A DNA stretch of 64,000 nucleotides from Hydrogenophaga sp. IBVHS2 (GCF_002127215.1 NZ_NFUT01000001.1:186001-250000), one strand, 5' to 3'; positions 8,579-16,579 are shown, numbered from the stretch's first letter. Made by a program: numbers and translations. Notes: generated by a model from the letters alone, not told the origin.

Positions 8579-9070
8579 ATGACTGCACCGAAGCCGGCAA
8601 ACGAAGACCAGCGACTTGCTGCTCTGAGGGATTTGCTCATCCTTGACACAGATCCTGAGGAGCGGTTTGACCGAATCACCCTGTTCGCCAAGAGTGAGTT
8701 TGACGTACCAATGGCCATCATCTCGCTTGTGGATGAGGAGAGGCAGTGGTTCAAGTCAAGGGTCGGACTGGGCGTCCAAGAGACTTGTCGTGATGTGGCA
8801 TTCTGCAGTCATGCCATTCTCGGTGAGGACTGCTTGGTAATACCAGATGCACTGCTCGACCATCGGTTTTCGGATAACCCATTGGTGAGAGGGGATCCAT
8901 GGATCAGATTTTACGCAGGCGCACCATTGCGCCTGCCCAGCGGTTTCTCCGTCGGCTCGCTATGCATCTTGGACACCCGGCCACGCACCATCGATCACAC
9001 TGATCTGGCGATCTTGTGCAGCTTGAGGGATCTGGTGGTCGAAGAACTCGTCCGCAGGGAGGTCCCTTGA
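8579..9070 (+). CDS. Stand-alone GAF domain protein
   Basis: 163 residues from ATG 8579, which has AAGGA six bases upstream; the frame opens earlier at 8546 without a ribosome-binding site. The whole protein is one GAF domain of the type found at the front of many sensor kinases and cyclases: RLAALRDLLILDTDPEERFD, then FDVPMAIISLVDEERQWFKS, CRDVAFCSHAIL, and AGAPLRLPSGFSVGSLCILD. No output domain. Its stop overlaps the start of the next gene (TGATG), so translation of the two is coupled and the GAF protein probably works with the pseudo-receiver. Confidence 0.85.
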   Translation: MTAPKPANEDQRLAALRDLLILDTDPEERFDRITLFAKSEFDVPMAIISLVDEERQWFKSRVGLGVQETCRDVAFCSHAILGEDCLVIPDALLDHRFSDNPLVRGDPWIRFYAGAPLRLPSGFSVGSLCILDTRPRTIDHTDLAILCSLRDLVVEELVRREVP

Positions 9071-9486
9071 TGGGTATTACCGCGCTGCGGAGGAACGAAC
9101 TGCCTCACCTGCTCCTTGTTGAGCCCGACACTCTTATCAGAAGCACTGTGTCGGGTGTGTGTAAGCAGCTGAGCTTGGCCCAAGTACACCAAGCGTCCAG
9201 TGTCGCAGTCGCGCAGCAGATCCTTGAGGGTCAGCCTATGGACATGATGCTGGTGTCACTGAATGAAGGAGAAGAGGCATTTGGCCTCCTCGACAGACTT
9301 CGTGCAGGCGCTTGGGAGACCTCCTCCAGCATTCCTATCGCTGTCACATCTGGTCATGCACATGAGGTGATGGTTAATCGCATTCGGGGAGTCCACGTAC
9401 GCAGACTGTTGCTACGGCCTTTCAAGATCAGGGACGTGGTCAATACGGTGGAGACACTGCGTGAAGCACTTGAGGAGAGGGCCTGA
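9070..9486 (+). CDS. Receiver-like (REC) domain protein lacking the phospho-acceptor Asp
   Basis: 138 residues with the receiver-domain pattern: first strand HLLLVEPD (acidic E-x-D), a strand MDMMLVSLNE where the phosphorylated Asp should be, IPIAVTSGH carrying the conserved Thr (residue 93), and LLLRPFK in place of the Lys-Pro motif. The acceptor Asp is replaced by Ser (residue 63) and the Lys by Arg (residue 116), so ordinary phosphorylation seems unlikely. This would be a pseudo-receiver that may be switched by its GAF partner, with which it overlaps by one base (TGATG). No output domain. Assignment by fold pattern. Confidence 0.65.
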   Translation: MGITALRRNELPHLLLVEPDTLIRSTVSGVCKQLSLAQVHQASSVAVAQQILEGQPMDMMLVSLNEGEEAFGLLDRLRAGAWETSSSIPIAVTSGHAHEVMVNRIRGVHVRRLLLRPFKIRDVVNTVETLREALEERA

Positions 9487-9667
9487 GGGGCGCTCAAGCT
9501 GCAGCCGGTATGAGCGTTGGCAAGTAGCAGTCAATGATGGGGTTTAACCTCGGGAAAGCGCCCTACCAATGCTAATCAGCTACTGGTAGCTGCACAACAA
9601 ATCAGCAGCTGCCCGGCGGAGGCAATCGAATCTTCAATTGCGCCTTAGAAGTGCGGTTCACTGAGGC

Positions 9668-9784
9668 TTAGCGCACCCCAAGTTTGTCCCGGATGCACTC
9701 CTCGATCCAACGCTTGCAGTTCTCAGGATCGAGGTCAGCCTCTGTAAGGTGAGACAGCTCTGGAGCGCCTGCCTTATCTCCGTT
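9668..9784 (-). pseudogene. 3' fragment of a second copy of the 76-aa unknown gene
   Basis: On the minus strand the frame running out of the insertion element at 9784 reads NGDKAGAPELSHLTEADLD, then a segment with C-x2-W-I-E-E-CIR, and stops at 9668-9670 (TAA). It aligns by eye with the C-terminal half of the protein at 8224-8454 (NGELAGTP..., CREWVERCIR). The 5' half is missing because the element at 9785-10375 sits exactly where the homology begins. Confidence 0.6.
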
Positions 9785-10375
9785 TGAAGTCCCCTCGATT
9801 TCCTGAGCCAGTCAGAAGTAGAGGTTGGGGAACAGTTTGACACGGTACTCGACCGGAGGGATTCGGCCGAGAGCTTCATGGGGTCGGTGGTGGTTGTAGC
9901 GGTGCAGCCAGTCGGCAGTCATGTCGCGCACTTCCTGCAAGCTGTCGAACACGTAGCAGTCGAGCACCTCGGTGCGGTAGGTCTTGTTGAATCGTTCGAC
10001 ATAGGCGTTCTGCGTGGGCTTGCCAGGTTGGATGTGCTGCAGGGCGATGCCCTTGTTCTGAGCCCACTGGGCCAGGGCGTGCGCGATGAACTCGGGGCCG
10101 TTGTCCATGCGCTTGAGCTTGGCGTTCTCGTCCTGCAACTGGCGCAGCTGCGACAGGTGCGAAACGGTCATGCCCGAGAACTGGCTCTTCCACTTGTAGT
10201 ACGTCGGCTCGCTCACACCGTGCTTCCTGCACGTCTCGCCGACCTTCGCTCCCATCTCGACTTCCTTGAGGATGCCGAATATCTGCGCTTCACTGAATCT
10301 GGACTTCTTCATGTAGAGACTCCGTCTGGGGGAATTCTCTACCTCCGAGTGGTTCAGGTTTTCGAGGGGGCTTCA
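9785..10375 (-). mobile_element. Internally deleted IS3-family element (591 bp)
   Basis: The two ends are inverted repeats of about 38 bp. The left end starts TGAAGTCCCCTCGATTTCCT at 9785, and the right end read inwards starts TGAAGCCCCCTCGAAAACCT from 10375; both then continue through CTGA, CCA and GTAGAG positions. About half the length of a normal IS3 member is present: the start of orfA is joined directly to the end of orfB in one frame. It lacks most of the catalytic domain and could move only with help from a full-length relative. No matching target duplication is seen. Confidence 0.82.
9812..10312 (-). pseudogene. Fused OrfA'-OrfB' transposase remnant
   Basis: 166 residues in one open frame. 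Residues 1-70 are the OrfA helix-turn-helix and the start of its coiled coil ([20 protein letters not shown], ... [13 protein letters not shown]). From residue 71 the sequence jumps to the C-terminal part of OrfB ([49 protein letters not shown]). The first catalytic Asp and the region around it are lost; the second (MDNGPEF) and the Glu (YVERFNK) remain. The open frame shows an in-frame deletion without later decay, and such a product could act as a dominant inhibitor of a full-length relative (inference). Confidence 0.8.
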
Positions 10376-10533
10376 AAGCGGATTTCGGACCTACCGGGTG
10401 GAGAACACCATCAAAGTCCAGAAAGATGATGATCAGACTGCAACCGACTGGTTGGTTAAGTTTTGGCGTGAGGGTGATTTGCTTTTCTCAGTGCAGCCAT
10501 TCCATCTTCGGGTTCCCCGCTTCAACACTCTGT
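10376..10533 (+). pseudogene. Possible C-terminal fragment of an unrecognised gene
   Basis: Immediately right of the deleted IS3 element a plus-strand frame reads SGFRTYRVENTIKVQKDDDQ, TATDWLVKFWREGDLLFSV and on to a stop at 10531-10533. The first about 110 bases look protein-like and lie in otherwise empty DNA. The last about 45 bases overlap the 3' end of the AAA ATPase gene on the other strand. It has no start of its own, so it would be a gene end exposed by the insertion. Confidence 0.3.
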
Positions 10534-12038
10534 AGCAAGTCAGGAGACAGATCGGTGACCTTGATCCCACCCTCACCTCGACGAACTGCCGCTGCAGTGG
10601 CAGCTATCGTCGCTTGATAGATTTCTCGGGCGCTCAGGTGCGCCAGCGCGATGATGAGCTTTCTGTCCACATGCTCAACCTTCATTCCCACACTGGCCAA
10701 CGCGCTCTTGACCACAGACCTGGCCAACTGGATGGCCTGCTCTGCATTCGGCATATAGATGAAGAACTCTTTAAGGCGTGATCGAAGCGTTGCCGGCACG
10801 CGCCATGGGTAGTTAGCTGTAGCAATCCAGGACACCTGACTCGCATCGAGCTCCAGGTTCAGGCTGATGTCGCGCACCCGGGCTGCTGAGACTGGCTCCA
10901 GCAAGGAGTGCAGCACAGAGGTCGGGGAAGTGAGCGCCCCTGAAGTGGTAGCCAAGCTATTGGCCTTGTCCAGCTCGTCGAGGATCACCACCGGATTGGC
11001 GTAGTCACCCAGCGCCAGCAGCTCAAACACGAGCCCGTAGCGAGAATTCCCCCAGCTCATGTCCGATCCAAGCAATGCTGAAGACGTCTCAGCCTGATCC
11101 ATGGGGTGCCGACGCACGGGTACACCCAGGACCCCTGCCAATGCTTCGCAGAAGTGGGTTTTCCCGACCCCGGGGGGACCATTCAGGAGCATGGGCGGTA
11201 GCCGCGCAGCTGGCTTGCCTGCATTGAGCTCGCGGCTGCGCCGCTGCAGCGCCACATGGTTCGCCACGAAATCAATGACTTCTGCGAAGTGCGGATGATC
11301 CTGTTTCAGGTCCAGGATCAGCTTGACCGACAGCGGCAGGCCGATCAGCCGCAGAGGCCCTTTCATGTCTAACGCCTGGCCGATTGACTCATTGCGCTTG
11401 TGTAGGTCCGAGTCCACCGACTGTGCACCTGCTGCCATGCGATCAACATCCTCTGGGCGAAACACTTGCAGACGCAGGTTCGGCGACACGTTCTGCATGC
11501 TGATGCAAAACCCTTCCGGATCACCCGTGAGTCCGACCCGCTTGATGAGCGCCTCGCGCCTAGCTTGTTGGGCTTGAGCAGTGGTGATGGCGGCTTCTGC
11601 CTGTTGAAGCTTGCGCCGCTCCTCATCCTTGGCCTCTTGTTCTGCGTACCGCTGATTACTTGCCCTGCGGCGCTCCTCTTCCCTGGCAAGTTGCTCCAGC
11701 TCAAACCGCTCGTCACGGTCCAGCTCGTACTCTTCGGCTCGGTGCTGGGGTAGCAGGAGTGGGCTTTTTCCCCCGTCGTCGCCCACCCATGAGCACGGCA
11801 CAAAGTGCTTTTCGGTCAACAGGCGACCGCGCCCCGGAGCCGTGGGGTGGGTGAAGTCAGCGGGTTGGCGCTTCGCCGGGGTGGGTCGGTCGCTCTTTTT
11901 CTTCAGCTCGCTCTCACCCGCTTGGGCGTCACCCTCAGCTGAACTCGCTGGCGGGAAGCAGCTCGAAGCGGTATCGATTGGCGGCTTGGGTTGATCTGCG
12001 TCCTGGCTCGGATCAGCTTGATGGGCTTGTTCGGTCAT
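10488..12038 (-). CDS. Lon-like AAA+ ATPase without a protease domain
   Basis: 516 residues from ATG 12038, chosen because GGGAGG lies six bases upstream (it touches the ATG at 12044). Residues 1-90 are low-complexity and polar, and about 95-165 form a charged coiled coil (ELEQLAREEERRRASNQ...). A linker leads to the AAA+ module from about 275: Walker A GPPGVGKTHF, Walker B VVILDELDK, a sensor/WIATAN segment and an arginine-finger region PATLRSRLKEF. The order resembles Lon ATPase, but the chain ends about 100 residues after the arginine finger with no Ser-Lys protease. It lies 16 bases after the LAGLIDADG-containing gene. The substrate is unknown; a remodelling partner of that protein is a fair inference. 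Confidence 0.8.
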   Translation of the reverse strand: MTEQAHQADPSQDADQPKPPIDTASSCFPPASSAEGDAQAGESELKKKSDRPTPAKRQPADFTHPTAPGRGRLLTEKHFVPCSWVGDDGGKSPLLLPQHRAEEYELDRDERFELEQLAREEERRRASNQRYAEQEAKDEERRKLQQAEAAITTAQAQQARREALIKRVGLTGDPEGFCISMQNVSPNLRLQVFRPEDVDRMAAGAQSVDSDLHKRNESIGQALDMKGPLRLIGLPLSVKLILDLKQDHPHFAEVIDFVANHVALQRRSRELNAGKPAARLPPMLLNGPPGVGKTHFCEALAGVLGVPVRRHPMDQAETSSALLGSDMSWGNSRYGLVFELLALGDYANPVVILDELDKANSLATTSGALTSPTSVLHSLLEPVSAARVRDISLNLELDASQVSWIATANYPWRVPATLRSRLKEFFIYMPNAEQAIQLARSVVKSALASVGMKVEHVDRKLIIALAHLSAREIYQATIAATAAAVRRGEGGIKVTDLSPDLLQSVEAGNPKMEWLH

Positions 12039-12054
12039 TTCCATCCTCCCGGGG

Positions 12055-14226
12055 TTACTTCAACGCGCGCAGCTTGTTGTAGTGACTTATCCGGATCGCC
12101 TCGAGCTGGGGAGGCACTCCCCGGGGACCGAACCTGCGGCCGACCTGGCCTTTCTCGATGAAGGACAGCGCGACCTCGGCTTCTGGCCGTTTGCGCACCA
12201 AGTAGGCGCGAAGCCGCTGCAGCACCAGAAGCGCCTTAGGGCCGGCGTAGTTCAGCGTGTAGACCTGCCTGTTGTGACCGATGCGGCGCTTGACCTCATG
12301 GATTGGTGCGGTGACACCCACACAGGATCGGAAGTGCTGGAGTGTTTGCAGACAGTTCTGGGTAACCTGAACGACCAGACGGTAGTTGGCATTTCGGTTT
12401 GGGTAGGTCTGGCGCACGATGGCCACACACCCGTCGCCATCGAGCATGCCAGCGGCCCAAGAGAGACTCAGACGCGGCCAAGGAATCGATCGGTCTTCAT
12501 AGGCCCGGCGTTCATGATCCGGAATGCGGATTGCCTCTCGATCCACCCCCACAGGCAAGCTTTCAAAAAGCGGGACCTGCTCATCACCGGTGTCCTCGGT
12601 GTTACCCATGGTCGCGTCGACCCCGGCCGGGGTATGACCGTCCCAGGGCTCCACAGAGGCCCGTTGGTCGAGCTGAGACGGCGAGATGGCGGCAGCATCT
12701 GACGCGCCATCTGCTGGCGCAGCCTCGGTCACCTCATCGTTCGCAGCGCGGGTAGGCTGGATCCAGCTCAGTTCTGAGCTGATCGGGCGTCCACATTCCT
12801 GACCCTGAACAGGCAGCAGCACCCATTCTTTGTGATCGTGGCTCAGACGGGCTCTGGCCTCCTGGCGCGCAAGCCCAATCGCATCGGAGAAGGCTCGGGC
12901 CAGGGCAGAAAACTCGGGATGGATGGGACTCTTGCTGAGCGGGCCGTGTCGGCTGTCGAGGCGGTACTCCAGGAGCACCGCATCACTCAGGAGCTGCTGC
13001 AGCCAAATGCCTTCATTGATGATCTCGCGACCATCCGGAATTAGGTCTACGGACTGGTGATCAGGCAGGTTCGTGAGACGACTGTCTTGCGCAGGCTTCA
13101 TCGCCTCAATGAATCGAGCCAAGATTCGGCGAAGTTTGAGCAGGGTCATCGGATGAGCCTTGCGTTCGGCGCAGCGCCCACCCCCTATCGCTGACAGATC
13201 GGCTGGCTCATTGGAGGCTGCCGGGATGCGAGTTCCCACTCGAGCCACCGGCAGCATCCCCAGGTCCGCGATCAGGCAGGCCAGGCGGACCAAAGAGACC
13301 TGGTCCTGACTCAGCCCAGCTGTCGATACCTGCTCAAGAGCGACCTGGCCGACAGCCAGCGGATGCGCGACGGCACCTGCGCGAACCGAAGGCATCACCT
13401 CGATCAATGCGCGCTCCATAGCGGGGCTTGAGATGGCTGCCATCGCGAGCGCCTGATGGGCAGGTTTGAGGCTCAGGATTGCGTGCTGCAGATCTGCGGT
13501 CACCGATTCGGGGAGTCCAAGGTGGTCGAGCATCCACGGGCCCGTGCCTTTGCCGGATCGGGGCTGATCAATGCCGGTCACCATCAGCGCATCTGGAGGG
13601 ATGCCAGGGACGTTGCCATCCTGGGGTTTGACCGCCTGGATCCATCGCACGCTAGACGGATGCCTGGACGCGTCACCAGCAGCCCCGGCCTCCTTCTTTT
13701 GGCTTGCTGGCAGTACAAGGGACTGGTCTCCGCTGCCGAGTAGCGCAAAGGCAAGGCTGGCCTGGCGTTGCGGACTCACCGCCCCCGACTTGCTCAGATA
13801 GGGTCCCACAGGCCCCAGCGGATAGCCCGGACTGAGAAGCGTGTTCATCCGAAAGACCGAGCCAGGTTCAGCCAGCTCACCCAGCAGGTTGGGCATCTCG
13901 TCGCCAGGCTTGACCCGGTAGGACTCAAAGCCTCCCTCCTCTGCTGTGCCTCTTCCAGCATCGCGGTGGCTGGCGCCCTTGTCGCTGGCTGTCTGGCCTG
14001 GGAGCCCATTGGCGGCTTGATTGCGCAGGCGCGCTGCAAGCTGCTCACAGATCTCCTTGTCGAAGTTGCCGATTTCCTTGGAGAGCTTGGCGAGCAGCTC
14101 CATTCCAGGCATCAGGCTCGGGCTGCCATTGCTGCTGATCTCTGAATCATTGCGGCAGCCTCCGCTGTTCATGTTGAAGAGGCTGCGATCTTCATCGGAC
14201 GGGAGATGGTTGGGGTGCGTGTTCAT
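12055..14226 (-). CDS. Large protein with a degenerate HD-like region and a C-terminal LAGLIDADG domain
   Basis: 723 residues from ATG 14226 (a TTG at 14316 would add 30 unlikely residues). The first about 250 residues are low-complexity. A helical middle part has AHPLAVGQVALEQ and VRLACLIADLGML, which resemble HD phosphohydrolase/relaxase helices but with Ala where the His of the HD pair should be. The last about 139 residues (12058-12474) match a single-motif LAGLIDADG domain: WAAGMLDGDGCVAIV, the YRLVVQVTQ strand, KRRIGHNRQVYTLNY and the ALLVLQRLRAYLVRKR helix. LAGLIDADG proteins bind and cut long DNA sites as dimers. Here the domain is tethered to a large body in an operon with a recombinase and an AAA+ ATPase. 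The middle part could be a diverged TraI_2/MobH relaxase (inference). Confidence 0.7.
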   Translation of the reverse strand: MNTHPNHLPSDEDRSLFNMNSGGCRNDSEISSNGSPSLMPGMELLAKLSKEIGNFDKEICEQLAARLRNQAANGLPGQTASDKGASHRDAGRGTAEEGGFESYRVKPGDEMPNLLGELAEPGSVFRMNTLLSPGYPLGPVGPYLSKSGAVSPQRQASLAFALLGSGDQSLVLPASQKKEAGAAGDASRHPSSVRWIQAVKPQDGNVPGIPPDALMVTGIDQPRSGKGTGPWMLDHLGLPESVTADLQHAILSLKPAHQALAMAAISSPAMERALIEVMPSVRAGAVAHPLAVGQVALEQVSTAGLSQDQVSLVRLACLIADLGMLPVARVGTRIPAASNEPADLSAIGGGRCAERKAHPMTLLKLRRILARFIEAMKPAQDSRLTNLPDHQSVDLIPDGREIINEGIWLQQLLSDAVLLEYRLDSRHGPLSKSPIHPEFSALARAFSDAIGLARQEARARLSHDHKEWVLLPVQGQECGRPISSELSWIQPTRAANDEVTEAAPADGASDAAAISPSQLDQRASVEPWDGHTPAGVDATMGNTEDTGDEQVPLFESLPVGVDREAIRIPDHERRAYEDRSIPWPRLSLSWAAGMLDGDGCVAIVRQTYPNRNANYRLVVQVTQNCLQTLQHFRSCVGVTAPIHEVKRRIGHNRQVYTLNYAGPKALLVLQRLRAYLVRKRPEAEVALSFIEKGQVGRRFGPRGVPPQLEAIRISHYNKLRALK

Positions 14227-14448
14227 GGTGTTGGACTTTCGTGGTGATCGATTGAGGCGGTACTGCCCGCCGGGTAGCCAGATCAATCCAAAGCGGCGCT
14301 GCGGTGGTTCGGGCAAGGCTCCGCCTCGCCGGTGCAGCGGACGCTTGGGTCCGGCCGGTTCAAACTGACAAATGAGGTTGTGGGTGGCTAGGGTTGAACG
14401 GCGATGCGTTCAGTGGTCATCGCCCGTTGCTCCTTGAAACAAGGCTGT

Positions 14449-15987
14449 TCAGCCGTGCTTCAAGAACGGAGGTGGTGGTGGCGGCTTGAACAAGGCAGTG
14501 AACTCGGCATCGTCAATACCTTGCTGGCTTGCTCGACCCGGCGCTACGACAGCTGAAGGCTGCCTGCCTTTCTTTTGAGCGGGCAGGACCTCCATGTCCT
14601 TGGGCTTGGAGGTCCCGGCCTGCTCGTTGGCTGTCGTGGATTGTTCAAGCACCCCTGGAGGTGGTTGCTGGCTTCCTTGGTGCACCTGGTTGGCGGCAGC
14701 TCGCCCTTGCAGCACAGCATCTTCCTGATGACCTTCGGCTGGAAGCATGGCCACATCCTCCGGGAGTCGGATCACCAGCCCTTGGACGGGTGCCACCGAG
14801 ATGTGCTGCTTCAAGAGCCGCTCCATCGCAGAGCCATCGCGCCGGGTCAGATTGGGCACGTACCGGCTGTACACCCGAAACAGCATTTCGGTGCTGGTGT
14901 GACCCAGCTGGCGCGCGATCCACTCCGGCGCCTCACCAGAGGCCAGCCACAGGGTCGCTGCGGTGTGGCGCATCTGGTAAGCCCGGCGGTGCGGAATATC
15001 AAGATGCCGTAGCAACGGCGACCAGACCCGGTTCAGGAAGTTCTGGTTGTCCATCGGCTCGCCCTTGCGATTGCAGAACACGAACTCCGAGATCTTCCCG
15101 GTTGCCTTGAGCTGCTCGTGCAGAGCATCGAACACCAGGTCGGTCATCTGGATGTCCCGCACGCTGCCGTCGGTCTTGAGCTCGTCCTCTTCCTTCATCA
15201 CGATCGACTCGCGAACCAGGATCAGACGGCGCTCAAGGTCGACGTATTTCCACTTCAGCCCGTGAACTTCTCCAGTGCGCATGCCGGTAAAGAAGCGCAA
15301 GGTGAAGTAGCTGCGGTAGTCCACCCGAACGGTAGTGAGGATCTTCTGGACCTCCTCCAGCGTGAACGGCATGACGTCACTGCGCTTCATCTTCAGCGGC
15401 TTGATGTTGCGAAACGCAGAAGTAAACTCAAAGCGGTCGGCCGCCTCGTTGAGGATCTGCCGCAGCGGCTTCATCACGGAGTTGATGCGACGGTTGGACA
15501 GCGTGGAGAGGCTTTTGCGGGCGGGTACTTTGGCGAGTGATGCCCGAAAAGCCAGAACGTCTGCCTTGGTGATGTGGCCGACCTCTTTCTCCCCGAAGTA
15601 GGGAATCAGGTACTGGTCCAGCGATCCCCGTTGTGTGACGCGGTAGCTGCGGCGCCAAGACACCTCCGACTCGGAGAACCACATGTCGGCGAAGTCGCTG
15701 AACGAGGGAGTACCGCTGCGCGTGGTGGGCTGGAAAGCTTTGGCGTCGTTGCTCGAAGCTTCGGAGTCCGTATGACCAGACTTGGCTGGCTGCGGCTTGC
15801 CGAAAGTCTTCTCGTAGTCGAACGTGCCGAGGGCGATTTCGCCTTCGATGCGCTCAAGGGCCTTTTGCAGGCGCTTGCGGTTCATCGGCGTGTCCGCGAG
15901 AGCGGTGTACTCGCGCAGACGTTGTCCGGCATATCGGAAGTCAAGGAACAGCGTGCCCTTGCTGTCGAGGCGGCGGATACTACCCAT
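14449..15987 (-). CDS. Tyrosine recombinase / integrase (DUF3596 arm type)
   Basis: 512 residues. The start at 15987 follows GGAGG by eight bases and overlaps the end of the upstream small gene by eight bases. The N-terminal about 60 residues (MGSIRRLDSKGTLFLDFRYA) are the arm-binding domain, then a core-binding domain (SFSDFADMWFSESEVSWRRS...), then the catalytic domain: Arg in TGMRTGEVHGLKW, YQMRHTAATLW in box II (Tyr at the usual first-His position, common in this subgroup), Gly-His in QLGHTSTEM, and Tyr in VYSRYV. A Pro/Gln-rich tail of about 125 residues, ending in a run of six Pro, is longer than usual. It should integrate and excise the surrounding element. Confidence 0.93.
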   Translation of the reverse strand: MGSIRRLDSKGTLFLDFRYAGQRLREYTALADTPMNRKRLQKALERIEGEIALGTFDYEKTFGKPQPAKSGHTDSEASSNDAKAFQPTTRSGTPSFSDFADMWFSESEVSWRRSYRVTQRGSLDQYLIPYFGEKEVGHITKADVLAFRASLAKVPARKSLSTLSNRRINSVMKPLRQILNEAADRFEFTSAFRNIKPLKMKRSDVMPFTLEEVQKILTTVRVDYRSYFTLRFFTGMRTGEVHGLKWKYVDLERRLILVRESIVMKEEDELKTDGSVRDIQMTDLVFDALHEQLKATGKISEFVFCNRKGEPMDNQNFLNRVWSPLLRHLDIPHRRAYQMRHTAATLWLASGEAPEWIARQLGHTSTEMLFRVYSRYVPNLTRRDGSAMERLLKQHISVAPVQGLVIRLPEDVAMLPAEGHQEDAVLQGRAAANQVHQGSQQPPPGVLEQSTTANEQAGTSKPKDMEVLPAQKKGRQPSAVVAPGRASQQGIDDAEFTALFKPPPPPPFLKHG

Positions 15988-16219
15988 GGAGCATGCCTCC
16001 ATTGGCCAGCGGAATCGTGGCAGAGCCGCCCGATGACGCCATCGCCATATCGGCCTCGATGTGCTCCCAGATGTAAAGCGTCTTACGACCACCGAAGGGG
16101 CGAATGTAGTGACGCCCTTCGATAAGAACGCTGTCTTTGAGCCGATCGCGGATCGTTCGGCTGTCGTACTTGATCCGAGCGGAAAGCTCGTCCGTGGTGA
16201 GGTAGGTCGCTGTAGACAC
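15980..16219 (-). CDS. Small helix-turn-helix protein, excisionase-like partner of the integrase
   Basis: 79 residues. It begins YLTTDELSARIKYDSRTIRD, a winged-helix motif of the AlpA/excisionase type, followed by a wing-like HYIRPFGGRKTLYIWEHIEADM. Such proteins are regularly found immediately upstream of DUF3596-type integrases. Its last codons overlap the integrase start (ATGGGTAG), which couples their translation and supports a joint role in directing excision or regulating the integrase. The role is inferred from context. The gene is transcribed divergently from the Cro-like regulator at 16370. Confidence 0.8.
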   Translation of the reverse strand: MSTATYLTTDELSARIKYDSRTIRDRLKDSVLIEGRHYIRPFGGRKTLYIWEHIEADMAMASSGGSATIPLANGGMLHG

Positions 16220-16251
16220 TGGTCACTCCTTTCATCCAATGCGACAATTCA

Positions 16252-16288
16252 GATGTCAAAAACGCTCGATGGATCGTTTTTTGTCATC
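16252..16288. promoter_or_regulatory. Imperfect palindrome, candidate operator of the integration module
   Basis: Between the divergent integrase operon and the Cro-like regulator lie the arms GATGTCAAAAACG and CGTTTTTTGTCATC, separated by 10 bases. They are complementary apart from one mismatch and one extra base. AT-rich tracts follow (16330-16355) where the regulator's promoter should be. The arrangement suits autoregulation by the Cro-like protein or the excisionase-like protein. Confidence 0.5.
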
Positions 16289-16369
16289 TTGGACGACATT
16301 ATGGACGCCTAAATGCCACTGTCAAGTGCTTTTTTGCATCCTGAGTGAAAAAAAGACACGGAGAGTGAT

Positions 16370-16579
16370 GTGATCAAGTGCCACCTGTCCCGCCTTATGG
16401 GGGAGCGAAAGCTCAAGATCAGCGATGTCGCGCGGGACACCGGCCTTCACCGGAACACCATTACGCTTCTGTATCAGGAGACTGCAACCAGGATCGATCT
16501 CGATGCCGTCAACGCGCTCTGCAAGTACTTCAGCGTCGGCGTAGCTGACATGTTCGAGTACCTGCCTGACGAAGGCTGA
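16370..16579 (+). CDS. Cro/C1-type helix-turn-helix regulator
   Basis: 69 residues from a GTG start with GGAGAG just upstream; the nearby ATG at 16368 is followed at once by a stop. One helix-turn-helix domain fills the protein: LSRLMGERKLKISDVARDTG, LHRNTITLLYQ, IDLDAVNALCKYFSVGVADM and the typical ending FEYLPDE. Divergent from the excisionase/integrase operon with a palindrome between, so it probably represses that operon and itself. Confidence 0.85.
   Translation: MIKCHLSRLMGERKLKISDVARDTGLHRNTITLLYQETATRIDLDAVNALCKYFSVGVADMFEYLPDEG

Noticed and set aside
14388..14420. Ten-codon minus-strand frame with a good AAGGAG site between the integrase and the LAGLIDADG gene
   Set aside because: Could be a leader peptide, but ten codons with no special residues and no attenuator hairpin are not enough to call it.
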